Assembly (NCBI GenBank): GCA_963733065.1
Contig: CAVTBT010000004.1
Location: 62,001 to 126,000 of the forward strand
From: CAVTBT01 sp963733065
Lineage (GTDB): Bacteria; Actinomycetota; Thermoleophilia; Gaiellales; Gaiellaceae
DNA: 64,000 nt
Reading direction: 5' to 3'
Made by a program: the position numbers and the translations under genes. How positions within the stretch are numbered: the stretch's first letter is position 1; each line of letters begins with the position of its first letter. This document shows, piece by piece, positions 8,579 through 16,902 of the stretch. Under the pieces are notes generated by a model, which saw nothing but the letters and a program-made list of their open reading frames with translations, made no database searches and was not told where the DNA came from.

Positions 8579-9415
8579 ATGCCGGAGCTTCCCGAGGTCG
8601 AGACCGTCCGGGCCCGGATCGCGCCCGCGCTCGAAGGCCGCACCTTCGACCGTGTCGAGATCCTGGACTACCGGCTCGTGATGCCCGACGAGCCCCTCGA
8701 GGTGGCTGCGGAGCTCGAGGGGGAGCGGGTGACCGAGGTTGGACGCCGTGGCAAGTATCTGATTGTTCGGTTCGAGTCTGGCCGGGCTCTCCTGATTCAC
8801 CTCCGTATGACGGGGAGCGTGCTGCACGGTGGCAACGGCGGGCCGGCACCCGATGCGTACACCCGTGCCGTTGTCACGTTAGACGACGGATCGGATGTGC
8901 TCTACCGGGACGTCCGGCGCTTCGGCACCTGGCGGCTCCTGGAGCCGGGCGAGGTCGATCCGTACCTCTCGAAGCGACTTGGCAAGGAGCCGCTCGAGCG
9001 CTTCTCGAGCCGCGACCTCGGTGTGCGGCTGGCAGGCCGTCGCGCCGCGGTCAAGACGGTGCTCCTCGACCAGCGAGTCGTTGCGGGGCTGGGGAACATC
9101 TACGCCGACGAGGGACTGTGGTATGCCCGCGTGCACCCACTCCGACCGGCCGCGAGCCTCGACGAGGCTGAGGTACGGCAGGTGCACCGCGGCGTGCGTC
9201 GCGCACTCGCCGCGGGCATCGAACGGCAGGGCTCGACGCTCCGCGACTACCGCCTGCCGGACGGCACCTCGGGGTCGATGCAGGACGAGTTCCGGGTCTA
9301 CGGCCGCGAGGGCGAGCCGTGCCACCGGTGCCGCACGCCGATCGCGAAGACCCGCGTGGGCGGCCGCGGCACGTCGTACTGCCCGTCCTGCCAGCCGGCC
9401 GCGCCGGGGTCGTGA
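8579..9415 (+). CDS. mutM: Formamidopyrimidine-DNA glycosylase
   Basis: A 278-residue Fpg/MutM: it removes 8-oxoguanine and formamidopyrimidines and cleaves the resulting AP site. The N-terminal MPELPEVETVRARI supplies the catalytic Pro/Glu, and LLIHLRMTGSV, VLLDQRVVAGLGNIYADEGLW and the C-terminal zinc finger (CHRCRTPIAKTRVGGRGTSY then CPSC) are all present, so the enzyme looks intact. TAGGCT (8567-8572) followed by 6 nt and ATG indicates a leaderless transcript separate from the deo operon. The stop overlaps the next gene start by 4 nt. Confidence 0.96.
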   Translation: MPELPEVETVRARIAPALEGRTFDRVEILDYRLVMPDEPLEVAAELEGERVTEVGRRGKYLIVRFESGRALLIHLRMTGSVLHGGNGGPAPDAYTRAVVTLDDGSDVLYRDVRRFGTWRLLEPGEVDPYLSKRLGKEPLERFSSRDLGVRLAGRRAAVKTVLLDQRVVAGLGNIYADEGLWYARVHPLRPAASLDEAEVRQVHRGVRRALAAGIERQGSTLRDYRLPDGTSGSMQDEFRVYGREGEPCHRCRTPIAKTRVGGRGTSYCPSCQPAAPGS

Positions 9416-9951
9416 GCGTCGAGGTCTCGTTCGAGACCCACTCGCTCAGCGTCGACAACGAGCGGGGAGTTGCAACCGGGTGGCTGCACGGCGAGCTCTC
9501 GGACGAGGGACGGCGCCTGGCGGCGGAGCTTGGCGCGCGGCACCGCGACGACGGCGCCACGGCCGTCCTGACCTCGGACCTGCGGCGGGCCGCGGAGACC
9601 GCCGAGCTCGCGTTCGACGGCGATCGCATCCCGATCCTGCGCGACTGGCGCTTGCGCGAGTGCGACTACGGCGACCTGAACGGCTCGCCTGCCGACGTCG
9701 TCCACGGCGACCGTCTGCGCCACGTCGATCTCGCGTATCCGGGCGGAGAGAGCTGGCGGCACGCGGTGGCGAGAGTCGACCGATGCCTCGACGACGTTCT
9801 GCGATGGTGGGACGGCGGACGTGTCGTCGTGATCGGTCACGTGGCGACGAAGTGGGCGCTCGACCGGCGTGTCCACGACGTACCGCTCGAGGAGCTCGCG
9901 GCGGCGCCGTTCGAGTGGCGTGAGGGCTGGAGCTACCTGCTGTCGAGCTAG
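9412..9951 (+). CDS. Histidine phosphatase superfamily protein
   Basis: A ~179-residue phosphoglycerate mutase-like protein. The GWLHGELSDEGRRLAAEL region, VLTSDLRRAAETAELAF, RLRECDYGDLNG and the C-terminal VVVIGHVATKWALD fit the family. The usual N-terminal RHG catalytic motif is replaced: the start reads EVSFETHSLSVDNE, with a lone His (ETH) at the expected site and no RHG/RHA. Activity is therefore uncertain, although the second catalytic His (GHV) and the Glu (REC) remain. GTG 9412 overlaps mutM. Confidence 0.75.
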   Translation: MSVEVSFETHSLSVDNERGVATGWLHGELSDEGRRLAAELGARHRDDGATAVLTSDLRRAAETAELAFDGDRIPILRDWRLRECDYGDLNGSPADVVHGDRLRHVDLAYPGGESWRHAVARVDRCLDDVLRWWDGGRVVVIGHVATKWALDRRVHDVPLEELAAAPFEWREGWSYLLSS

Positions 9952-9955
9952 CGTC

Positions 9956-10210
9956 CTAGACGGCGAGGCAGGCGTCGAGGGCACCGGTGCGGTCGAGGCG
10001 CCAGAGCTCGGCGTAGCCGCCGATCGGCTCGCCGTCGATCAGGATCTGCGGCACGGTCCAGCCGCCGGTCAGCTCGTGCAGCGTCGTGCGGAAGGCAGGG
10101 TCGTCGTCGAGCGAGATCTCCTCGTACTCGAGGCCCTTCGCGTCGAGGAGCGCCTTCGCACGCACGCAGTAGCCGCACCAGCGCGTGCTGTACATCCGAA
10201 TCCTCGGCAT
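9956..10210 (-). CDS. Glutaredoxin-like protein
   Basis: An 84-residue thioredoxin-fold protein with the CGYC redox motif in MYSTRWCGYCVRAKALLDAK, the TVPQILIDG cis-proline strand and GGYAELWRLDRTGALDA, all typical of bacterial glutaredoxins/mycoredoxins. It would reduce mixed disulfides using glutathione, mycothiol or another thiol. On the minus strand it is divergent from recO and convergent with the phosphatase gene. A TTAGAT element lies 6 nt before the ATG, suggesting a leaderless mRNA. Confidence 0.92.
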   Translation of the reverse strand: MPRIRMYSTRWCGYCVRAKALLDAKGLEYEEISLDDDPAFRTTLHELTGGWTVPQILIDGEPIGGYAELWRLDRTGALDACLAV

Positions 10211-10274
10211 CAGACGATCTAACGACGAAACGGGCCGGGGCGTTCCGGCCGGGGGGCAGGTCTACACTGGCCGC

Positions 10275-11018
10275 GTGGGGCGGAGCTACACCACGGAGGC
10301 GGTCGTGCTGCGCTCGTTCAGGCTGGCGGAGGCCGATCGCGTCCTGCACATCTACACCGCCGACCGCGGCCGTGTCGGCGCCGTCGCCAAGGGCGTCCGC
10401 CGCACGAAGTCCCGGTTCGGCGCCCGGCTCGAGCCGCTCTCGCACGTGGAGCTTGTTCTCTACGAGGGATCGGGCGAGTTGCACACCGTCACCGGCGTCC
10501 ACCTCCGCCACTCACACCGGCAGGCGCGAGAGGACTCCTACCGGCTCGGCGTCGGACTGATCGGCGCCGAGGCGATGTTGCGGCTCTTTCCCGAGCAGGA
10601 GCGGAACGAGCGCGCCTTTACGGCGCTCGTGCGATTCCTCGACACGCTCGACGAGATCGAAAGCCTGGCGCCGCGGCGGCCGCAGCTCGATCCGCTTGCC
10701 CTGTCGTTCCAGCTCAAGCTGCTCTGGCTCTCCGGCTATCTGCCGCACCTGGAGAGCTGCGTCGAGTGTGGCGTGGAGGAGGGCCTCGTCGGGTTCCTGC
10801 CGGCCGCCGGCGGCGCGGTCTGTCGGCCAGATGCGGCGCCGGGGACGATCACGCTCTCGCCGGAAGGGATCCGAGGCATCCGGACGCTCGTGCACAGCCC
10901 GCTCGCCGAGGCGAACGCGGCGCGGCTGAGCGACCGTGGCGCCCGCGAGGCGCTGGCCGTCGTCACCACCTCGTACGAGTACCACGGCGGCTTCCGCCTG
11001 CGCACGCTCTCGGCGTGA
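10275..11018 (+). CDS. recO: DNA repair protein RecO
   Basis: A 247-residue RecO: an N-terminal OB fold (YTTEAVVLRSFRLAEADRVL) and helical domain (QLKLLWLSGYLPHLESCVEC). It loads RecA onto SSB-coated single-stranded DNA with RecR/RecF. The Cys residues of CVECG and a later C (residue ~186) may be remnants of the zinc site seen in other RecO proteins. GTG 10275 is chosen because TACACT (10263-10268) lies exactly 6 nt upstream. The stop overlaps the GNAT gene by 4 nt. Confidence 0.93.
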   Translation: MGRSYTTEAVVLRSFRLAEADRVLHIYTADRGRVGAVAKGVRRTKSRFGARLEPLSHVELVLYEGSGELHTVTGVHLRHSHRQAREDSYRLGVGLIGAEAMLRLFPEQERNERAFTALVRFLDTLDEIESLAPRRPQLDPLALSFQLKLLWLSGYLPHLESCVECGVEEGLVGFLPAAGGAVCRPDAAPGTITLSPEGIRGIRTLVHSPLAEANAARLSDRGAREALAVVTTSYEYHGGFRLRTLSA

Positions 11019-11443
11019 AGCGCGTCCTTTCCGGCGGCTACGAGCTCGACGACGACCGGCGGCGCATCGATGCCGGCGCCGTGCACGCCTACGTCGGCGA
11101 GTCGTACTGGGCGAGGGGCCGTCCGCGCGAGGTGATGGACGGGCTGATCGAGCGGGCTGCCCGGGTCGTCGGCCTCTACGCGCCCGCCGGCGAGCAGGTC
11201 GGGTTCTCCCGGACGGTGGACGCCGAGGACGCCGGGCTCGTCTACCTCGCGGACGTCTACGTGCTCGAAGCGCACCGCGGTCGTGGCCGCGGTGTCGAGC
11301 TCGTACGGTTCACGGTGGACGAGGGCCCGTTCGCGTCGCGGCGCTGGGTGCTGCACACGATGGACGCGCACGGGCTTTACGAGAAGTTCGGCTTTGGCCC
11401 GGGCGAGCGGCTGCTCGAGCGGCCGGCGCGCTCTGAGAGGTGA
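11015..11443 (+). CDS. GNAT family acetyltransferase
   Basis: A 142-residue Gcn5-related N-acetyltransferase. The acetyl-CoA loop is seen as VLEAHRGRGRGVELVRFTV and the C-terminal strand as MDAHGLYEKFGFGPG, both typical. The protein is close to the small GNATs with a VGFSRTVDAEDAGLVYLADV middle. The substrate is unknown. GTG 11015 overlaps the recO stop, so it is co-translated with recO, a common arrangement that need not imply a repair role. A strong hairpin follows. Confidence 0.88.
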   Translation: MKRVLSGGYELDDDRRRIDAGAVHAYVGESYWARGRPREVMDGLIERAARVVGLYAPAGEQVGFSRTVDAEDAGLVYLADVYVLEAHRGRGRGVELVRFTVDEGPFASRRWVLHTMDAHGLYEKFGFGPGERLLERPARSER

Positions 11444-11471
11444 GCCGGAGCGATTCGCCGCCGGACGCGGC

Positions 11472-11496
11472 GGAGGCCCGCCTGGAGCGGGCCTCC
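11472..11496 (+). terminator. Hairpin terminator after the recO-GNAT operon
   Basis: A perfect 10-bp stem GGAGGCCCGC / GCGGGCCTCC with a 5-nt loop, 28 bp after the GNAT stop. No T-run follows, so termination may need Rho; it also lies at the 3' side of the convergent small secreted protein gene and could stop both transcripts. Confidence 0.7.
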
Positions 11497-11530
11497 GTTC
11501 CACGTCCGGCCAGCCGCCGGCTTTACCCCC

Positions 11531-11908
11531 TTACCGTCCGGCGGACGTCGCCCCGAGCGCACGCTGGCGACTGGTCTTGCGAAACGCGGCCGCGGCCAAC
11601 GCCAGGAGAGAGACGGCCAGCGCTGCCGCGGCTCCGATGCCCGCGTCGCCGACGTCGAACCCGTCGGCTGATCCGGCCACCAGAATCGGGGCGCCACCGG
11701 ATGCCCCGAAGAGCCGTCCATCCGAACGCCGGCCGCGCTCCTGCGCCTGGATTCCATGTCCACGAGCCTCGGTCGCCGGCGGAACGAGTCGCATTGCCTT
11801 TTCTTGCGCGATGATGCGCTGGCCCGTGCCCGAATCCTGTGCCTGCGCTGCGCCGACGGCCGTGGCGGCGATCATGAGGGCGGCCGCGAAGCTGAATACC
11901 TTGCTCAT
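11531..11908 (-). CDS. Small secreted/membrane-anchored protein, 125 aa
   Basis: The N-terminus MSKVFSFAAALMIAATAVGA followed by AQAQD is a clear Sec signal peptide. A polar middle follows (RIIAQEKAMRLVPPATEARG), then a C-terminal hydrophobic helix (AAAALAVSLLALAAAAF) ending in basic residues RKTSRQR, so the mature protein is probably tethered by its C-terminus outside the membrane. ATG 11908 has GGAGG 7 nt upstream. It is divergent from the SARP-type regulator, and the 11-bp heptamer array lies between them. The family is not recognised; it could be a surface protein controlled by that regulator. Confidence 0.7.
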   Translation of the reverse strand: MSKVFSFAAALMIAATAVGAAQAQDSGTGQRIIAQEKAMRLVPPATEARGHGIQAQERGRRSDGRLFGASGGAPILVAGSADGFDVGDAGIGAAAALAVSLLALAAAAFRKTSRQRALGATSAGR

Positions 11909-11961
11909 TGCATCCTCCGTTCGGTAGACACTGCTGCTCTGAGCCGAGACTGCGTACTCAC

Positions 11962-12001
11962 GGCCACGCGCCGTCCAACGCCACGCCAATCGGCGTCCAA
12001 T
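11962..12001 (+). promoter_or_regulatory. Four heptamers at 11-bp spacing, candidate SARP operator
   Basis: Heptamers GGCCACG (11962), GTCCAAC (11973), CGCCAAT (11984) and GTCCAAT (11995) begin exactly 11 bp apart, i.e. on one face of the helix. SARP regulators are known to bind direct heptameric repeats with 11-bp periodicity. The array ends 40 bp before the SARP-type gene and lies 53 bp upstream of the divergent secreted protein gene, so it could control either or both. Confidence 0.6.
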
Positions 12002-12041
12002 TCCGCGCGGACCGAGCGGCCATCGCCGCTGTGAGGCGCTA

Positions 12042-13757
12042 ATGGAATTCCGTGTGCTCGGCCCGCTCGAGGTGGTCCACGAGGGCCGGGTGCTCCAGCT
12101 CGGGAGCGGCCGGCAGCTGGCGCTCGTCACGTTGCTGCTGCTCCATGCCAACGAGGCGGTCTCGGTCGATCGGCTCGTCGACGAGCTGTGGGGCGAGTCG
12201 CCGCCGCCGCCGACAGCGTCCAAGATCGTCCGCAACGGCGTCTCCTTGCTCCGGAAGGAGCTCGGTGACCGGCTCGTGACCCAGCCGCCCGGCTACCTGC
12301 TGCGTGTCGAGGAAGACGAGCTCGACAGCGAGCAGCTCGAGCGCGCGATCGAAAGCCGTGACCTCCAGACGCTGACGGTCGCCCTCTCCCTCTGGCGCGG
12401 CCGGCCCCTGTCGCAGGTCGCCTACGAGCCCTTCGCCCAGACCGAGATCGCGCGTCTGGAGGAGCTTCGCCTCGACGCGCTCGAGGCACGGGCAGAGGCT
12501 CAGCTCGCGCTCGGCCGGCACGTGAGCGCGGCAACGGAACTCGAGGCCCTGGTGCAGCAGCATCCCGAGCGGGAGAGCCTGTGCGGTCTGCTGATGGTGG
12601 CGCTCTACCGGTCAGGCCGGCAGGTCGATGCACTCGCTGCGTACCAGCGCACGCGCCGGCAGCTCGACGAGCAGCTCGGCATCGAGCCGGGCCCGGCCCT
12701 CCGGGAGCTGGAGCAGAAGATCCTCAACCACGACCCGTCGTTGTCTGCTCCGCCGGCCCCCGAAGCGGCGATCCGGGTGGAGCGGCGACGTGCGCGGACT
12801 CTGGTCGGAGGCGCCGTCATTCTCGCCGCGGTCGCCGTGGCCGCGTTCGTGCTGACGCGGGATTCTCCCGGCGGCCTCACGGAGGTGCCGCCCAACCACG
12901 TCGGCGTTGTCGAGCCTGCCGACAACACGATCGTGGCGGCGATCCCGGTCGGGATCCGACCGGGCCCCGTCTCGTCCGGAGGTGGAGGGGTCTGGGTCGG
13001 GAACCTCCAGGACCGGAACATCACGCGCATCGACGTCGACGCCCAGCGGCCCACGGGAACGGTCTCGCTCGGCGACCGGACGCCCACGGCGCTCGCGGTC
13101 GGAAGGGGCGCCGTGTGGGTGATGCACGGCCTGCGGGGCGAGCTGTCCCGCATCGACCCGCAGTTCGGACGCATCACGCGGACGATCGCCGTCACAACCC
13201 GCCCGGGCACGTCGGCCAGCGGCGGCGTAGCGGTCGGATCCGGAGCGGTGTGGGCTGTGTACGCAGACTCCACGCTCGCTCGAGTCGACCCGGCCACCGT
13301 GCGCAGGTCGGGATCGACGCTCACCGGTGCCCTCCCGTCCGGCGTCGTCACCGGGAACGGAGCGGTCTGGGTCGCGAACTCCGGGGACGCCACCGTGCAG
13401 CGGTTCGATCCCGTCACCTTCGCGGAAGGGCCGATCCGTGCGCCGATCAGCGTCGGGAAGCGCCCGACCGCGGTGGCATTTGGGTCCGGTGCGCTCTGGG
13501 TGGCGAATCAGGGCGACGACTCGGTCACGCGGATCGATCCCGGCACGACTGCGACGTTCACCATCCGCGTGGGCGACGAGCCGGTCGCCGTCGCCGTCGG
13601 CGCCGGGGCTGTGTGGGTCGCGAACTCGGGGGACGGCACGGTGTCTCGCATCGATCCCGAGTCGAACGAGGTGGAGCGGACGATCCGCGCCGGCAACACG
13701 CCGGCAGGGATCACCGTCGCAGGCGGGCTCGTCTGGGTGGCGGTACAGGCGCCGTGA
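12042..13757 (+). CDS. Membrane-anchored SARP/BTAD regulator with C-terminal beta-propeller
   Basis: A 571-residue protein with an OmpR-like winged helix (residues ~1-95, MEFRVLGPLEVVHEGRVLQL, LVDELWGESPPPPTASKIVR), a BTAD helical domain (~96-235, ending GIEPGPALRELEQKIL), one transmembrane helix (~251-272) and a C-terminal YVTN/NHL-type propeller (~285-571) with repeated GAVWVANSGDGTVSRIDP-like blades. AfsR/EmbR-type SARPs bind direct repeats upstream of target genes. Here the topology places DNA binding inside and the propeller outside, suggesting a one-component transmembrane sensor. It is followed on the other strand by an orphan solute-binding protein. ATG 12042 has no obvious Shine-Dalgarno. 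Confidence 0.88.
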   Translation: MEFRVLGPLEVVHEGRVLQLGSGRQLALVTLLLLHANEAVSVDRLVDELWGESPPPPTASKIVRNGVSLLRKELGDRLVTQPPGYLLRVEEDELDSEQLERAIESRDLQTLTVALSLWRGRPLSQVAYEPFAQTEIARLEELRLDALEARAEAQLALGRHVSAATELEALVQQHPERESLCGLLMVALYRSGRQVDALAAYQRTRRQLDEQLGIEPGPALRELEQKILNHDPSLSAPPAPEAAIRVERRRARTLVGGAVILAAVAVAAFVLTRDSPGGLTEVPPNHVGVVEPADNTIVAAIPVGIRPGPVSSGGGGVWVGNLQDRNITRIDVDAQRPTGTVSLGDRTPTALAVGRGAVWVMHGLRGELSRIDPQFGRITRTIAVTTRPGTSASGGVAVGSGAVWAVYADSTLARVDPATVRRSGSTLTGALPSGVVTGNGAVWVANSGDATVQRFDPVTFAEGPIRAPISVGKRPTAVAFGSGALWVANQGDDSVTRIDPGTTATFTIRVGDEPVAVAVGAGAVWVANSGDGTVSRIDPESNEVERTIRAGNTPAGITVAGGLVWVAVQAP

Positions 13758-13760
13758 CTG

Positions 13761-15386
13761 CTATTTGAGGCAGACCGCGGCGAGGTCGAACGAGCCCGCG
13801 ACGCACCCGAGGCGCTTCGAGACGAGCAGCGGGTCGTTGAGGTAGTCGATCGCCACCATCGGCGCGGCGTCGCGCGCGAGGCGCACGTCGAGCGCACCGT
13901 AGGCGCGGTAGCGAGGAGAACCCTGCAAGCGGGCCGCGCCGCGGAGGAGACGGTTGTACTCGGTGGACGAGAAGCGCGACCAGTTCGTCGCGCCGATGAA
14001 CCGGCCGTCGAGCTGGACGTTCAGGACGGCATACGGATCGTCGTAGTCGGGCGTCCAGGTCGCGAAGCCCAGGTCATAGGGCCCGTTGGCCATGCGCCCG
14101 CCAAAGTACGCCTGCAGCGGGACGGCCTTGATCCGGACTTCGAGCCCGATCTCGGCCAGGTTCTGCTTGATGCTCTGCGCGAACGCGACGTGGAACGGCG
14201 CGTCGACCGTGTACAGGACGGCAGTACCGCCACGCGTGTGGCCGCGCGCGAGCGCTCGTGCCCGCCGCAGGTCGGTGCCGTTGAGCGGATAGATGTGCGC
14301 GTCCTCGAAGCCGCGCATCCCGGGCGGCAGGTACTGGTCGGTGAGCCGGCTCGAGAACCGTCCACCGGCAACCCGCCGAAAGGCCGAGCGGTCGATGGCG
14401 AAGCTGACCGCGCGCCTCAGCCTCGGGTTGTTCTTGAAGAGTGGTCGCGAAGTGTTGAACGCGTAGCCGCGGAACGTGGAGCCCGGCCGGAGGAAGAACT
14501 GCGACCTGTTGACGCCGTACTTGGCCGCCAAGCGGCGACCCGGGTCGAAGTAGAAGGGCGCGAGCGCCCACCCCCAGTCGACGTCGCCGCGCTCGATGCG
14601 ATCGAGCACCTCCTCGTACGAGCTCGCCCGGAGGTCGACGTCGAAGCCGTCGACGCGCTGCGGCCGAGTGCCGCCGTAGAACCGGTTTCGCCTGATGACG
14701 ACCCGCTCGCCCGGGCGGTGCTCGGCGACGTAGTAGGGCCCCGCGGCCGGGAAGGCGCCGATGCCTTCTGGGTCGGTCGGAAGCGCGGGAGGAACGGCGC
14801 AGAGGAAGGTCGTCCGCGCCGCAAAGTCGGCGACGGGTCGCTTCAACCTGATGACGAGCGTCCGTCCCCGGCCGACGACTCCTGCAGCCGACTCCGATTT
14901 CCCGGACATCACCTGCTCGGCGCCGACGATGTCGCGCAGGTAGTCGGCCCACGGGGACTTCATGGCGGGGGCCAGGGTGCGGCTGATCGCCCGGACGAAC
15001 GCGCTCGCCTGCACGGGGGCGCCGTCGCTGAACCGGAAGCCCGTGCGCAGGGTGAACGTCAGCGTCCTGCCGTCGGGCGAGGTCCGCGGCAAGCCGCTGG
15101 CGACTTCAGGCTGCAGCCCTGCGCCTGCGTGGCCGCCCCCGTGGCGGATCAGGAGCGCGCAGGTCGTGTCCACCAGCGACCAGGACGCGACGGCGTACGT
15201 GAGCGCCGGGTCGAGCGAGTCGACGTCGCCCGCCTTGAACGCGACGCGCACGACGCCCCCGGACCGCTGTCCCGATGCGGAGGCGGACAGGCCGTGCGTG
15301 AGCCCCGCGAGCACGACGAGGCCGAGCACGAGTCCCACGGAGCGTGCAAGCCTCGAACGCGCTCCGCCGCAGCTGTTGCCCGCCAC
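13761..15386 (-). CDS. ABC transporter family 5 substrate-binding protein (orphan)
   Basis: About 541 residues of the peptide/nickel/opine-type SBP_bac_5 family. An N-terminal signal region (LARSVGLVLGLVVLAGLTHG) is followed by VVRVAFKAGDVDSLDPALTY, SPDGRTLTFTLRTGFRFSDG, LRRAVSFAIDRSAFRRVAGG and FATWTPDYDDPYAVLNVQLD, the regular landmarks. No lipobox Cys is evident near the signal; the only Cys (NSCGG) lies before the hydrophobic stretch. No permease or ATPase gene is nearby, so it either serves distant transporters or acts as a receptor. GTG 15386 is the likely start; GTG further upstream is possible. Confidence 0.88.
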   Translation of the reverse strand: MAGNSCGGARSRLARSVGLVLGLVVLAGLTHGLSASASGQRSGGVVRVAFKAGDVDSLDPALTYAVASWSLVDTTCALLIRHGGGHAGAGLQPEVASGLPRTSPDGRTLTFTLRTGFRFSDGAPVQASAFVRAISRTLAPAMKSPWADYLRDIVGAEQVMSGKSESAAGVVGRGRTLVIRLKRPVADFAARTTFLCAVPPALPTDPEGIGAFPAAGPYYVAEHRPGERVVIRRNRFYGGTRPQRVDGFDVDLRASSYEEVLDRIERGDVDWGWALAPFYFDPGRRLAAKYGVNRSQFFLRPGSTFRGYAFNTSRPLFKNNPRLRRAVSFAIDRSAFRRVAGGRFSSRLTDQYLPPGMRGFEDAHIYPLNGTDLRRARALARGHTRGGTAVLYTVDAPFHVAFAQSIKQNLAEIGLEVRIKAVPLQAYFGGRMANGPYDLGFATWTPDYDDPYAVLNVQLDGRFIGATNWSRFSSTEYNRLLRGAARLQGSPRYRAYGALDVRLARDAAPMVAIDYLNDPLLVSKRLGCVAGSFDLAAVCLK

Positions 15387-15445
15387 GCGGACATCCTCGC
15401 CGTCGCGGCCGGCCCGATCAAGGCGACGGCGTACTCGCGAGCGTC

Positions 15446-16852
15446 TCAACGCCCCGGCCCAAGCTCATACCCGGGCTTCGGCGTCGTCCAGTCCCGCGCG
15501 AGCAGGTCGGCGAGGTGCGCCCGAACGCCGCCGATCGGGATCCGCTCCTGCGCCAGCGAGTCGCGGTCGCGGATCGTCACGGTGTCGTCCTCCAGCGTGA
15601 CCTCGTCGATGGTGAGGCCGTAGGGCGTGCCGATCTCGTCCTGCCGGCGGTAGCGGCGGCCGATCGCGCCGCCGTCGTCGTACTCGACCACGAACGAGCG
15701 GCGGAGCTCCTCGTAGAGCGCCCGTGCCTTGCCGACCATCCCCTCGTCCTTGCCGATCAGCGGCAGAACGGCCGCCTTCACCGGGGCGATCGCAGGATGG
15801 AGCCGCAGGACCGTCCGCTCGCGCTCTGCGACGACCTCCTCGTCGTAGGCGTCGACCATGAACGCGAGCAGCGACCGCCCGACGCCGCCGGCCGGCTCGA
15901 TCACGTGCGGGACGTACCGCTCGCCGTCCGCTCCGACCCACTCGAGCTTCGCGCCCGAGAACTCCGCATGCTGGCGGAGGTCGTAGTCGCCGCGGTTCGC
16001 CACACCCTCGAGCTCCGACCAGCCGATGGGGTAGAGGTACTCGATGTCGCTCGTGCCGCTCGAGTAGTGCGAGAGCTCGTCCGCGTCGTGCGCACGGACG
16101 CGGAGGTGGCTCGGCCGGATGCCGTAGCGCACGTACCAGGCCAGCCGCTCGTCGATCCAGTACCGGTGCCAGCGCTCCGCCTCGTCCGGCGGCACGAAGA
16201 ACTCCATCTCCATCTGCTCGAACTCGCGCGTGCGGAAGAGGAAGTTGCCCGGCGTGATCTCGTTGCGGAAGGACTTGCCGACCTGCGCGATGCCGAAGGG
16301 CGGCTTGCGGCGCGCCAGCTGGGCGACGTTCTTGAAGTTGAGGAAGATCCCCTGCGCCGTCTCCGGCCGCAGGTAGGCGTCGGTGCCGGTCTCCTCGACC
16401 GCGCCGATCGTGGTGCGGAGCATGAGGTTGAACTGGCGCGCCTCGGTGAGGTCGCAGTCGGGCGTTTCGCCGGGCCGCTTGCTCGGCTTGCGCCCGCATC
16501 GCACCTCCTCGTGCTCGAGGTCGGTGAGATGGTCGGCGCGGAACCGCAGCTTGCACGTGCGGCAGTCCACGAGCGGGTCGGTGAAGCCGGTCACGTGACC
16601 CGATGCCTCCCATGTACGCGGGTGGAGGATGATCGCGGAGTCGAGGGCGACGATGTCGTCTCGCTCCTGCACCATCGCCTCGAGCCATCGTGCGCTCACG
16701 TTGTTCTTGAGCAGCACGCCGTAGTGGCCGTAGTCGTACGCCGAGCCCAGGCCGCCGTAGATCTCGGACGACGGGAACACGAAGCCGCGGCGCCTCGCGA
16801 GCGAGACGATCTTGTCCATCGTCACAGCGTCCGTGCGCTCGGTGTCGGGCAT
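15446..16852 (-). CDS. glyS: Glycyl-tRNA synthetase (dimeric class II)
   Basis: A 468-residue alpha2-type glycyl-tRNA synthetase. It opens MDKIVSLARRRGFVFPSSEI then YGGLGSAYDYGHYG (motif 1 region) and carries RPETAQGIFLNFKN, FRNEITPGNFLFRTREFEQM (motif 2) and the C-terminal anticodon-binding domain (VAERERTVLRLHPAIAPVKA). It attaches glycine to tRNA-Gly in the cytoplasm. The CRTCKLRFRADHL and later RCGRKP Cys residues may bind zinc. ATG 16852 is preceded at 6 nt by TAGCCT (16859-16864, minus strand), a leaderless arrangement. The start could instead be the in-frame Met at TMDKI. Confidence 0.95.
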   Translation of the reverse strand: MPDTERTDAVTMDKIVSLARRRGFVFPSSEIYGGLGSAYDYGHYGVLLKNNVSARWLEAMVQERDDIVALDSAIILHPRTWEASGHVTGFTDPLVDCRTCKLRFRADHLTDLEHEEVRCGRKPSKRPGETPDCDLTEARQFNLMLRTTIGAVEETGTDAYLRPETAQGIFLNFKNVAQLARRKPPFGIAQVGKSFRNEITPGNFLFRTREFEQMEMEFFVPPDEAERWHRYWIDERLAWYVRYGIRPSHLRVRAHDADELSHYSSGTSDIEYLYPIGWSELEGVANRGDYDLRQHAEFSGAKLEWVGADGERYVPHVIEPAGGVGRSLLAFMVDAYDEEVVAERERTVLRLHPAIAPVKAAVLPLIGKDEGMVGKARALYEELRRSFVVEYDDGGAIGRRYRRQDEIGTPYGLTIDEVTLEDDTVTIRDRDSLAQERIPIGGVRAHLADLLARDWTTPKPGYELGPGR

Positions 16853-16902
16853 TGGAGGAGGCTACCGGCCTCCCGCGCGGCGTGAATGGGTACACATGCC
16901 CC

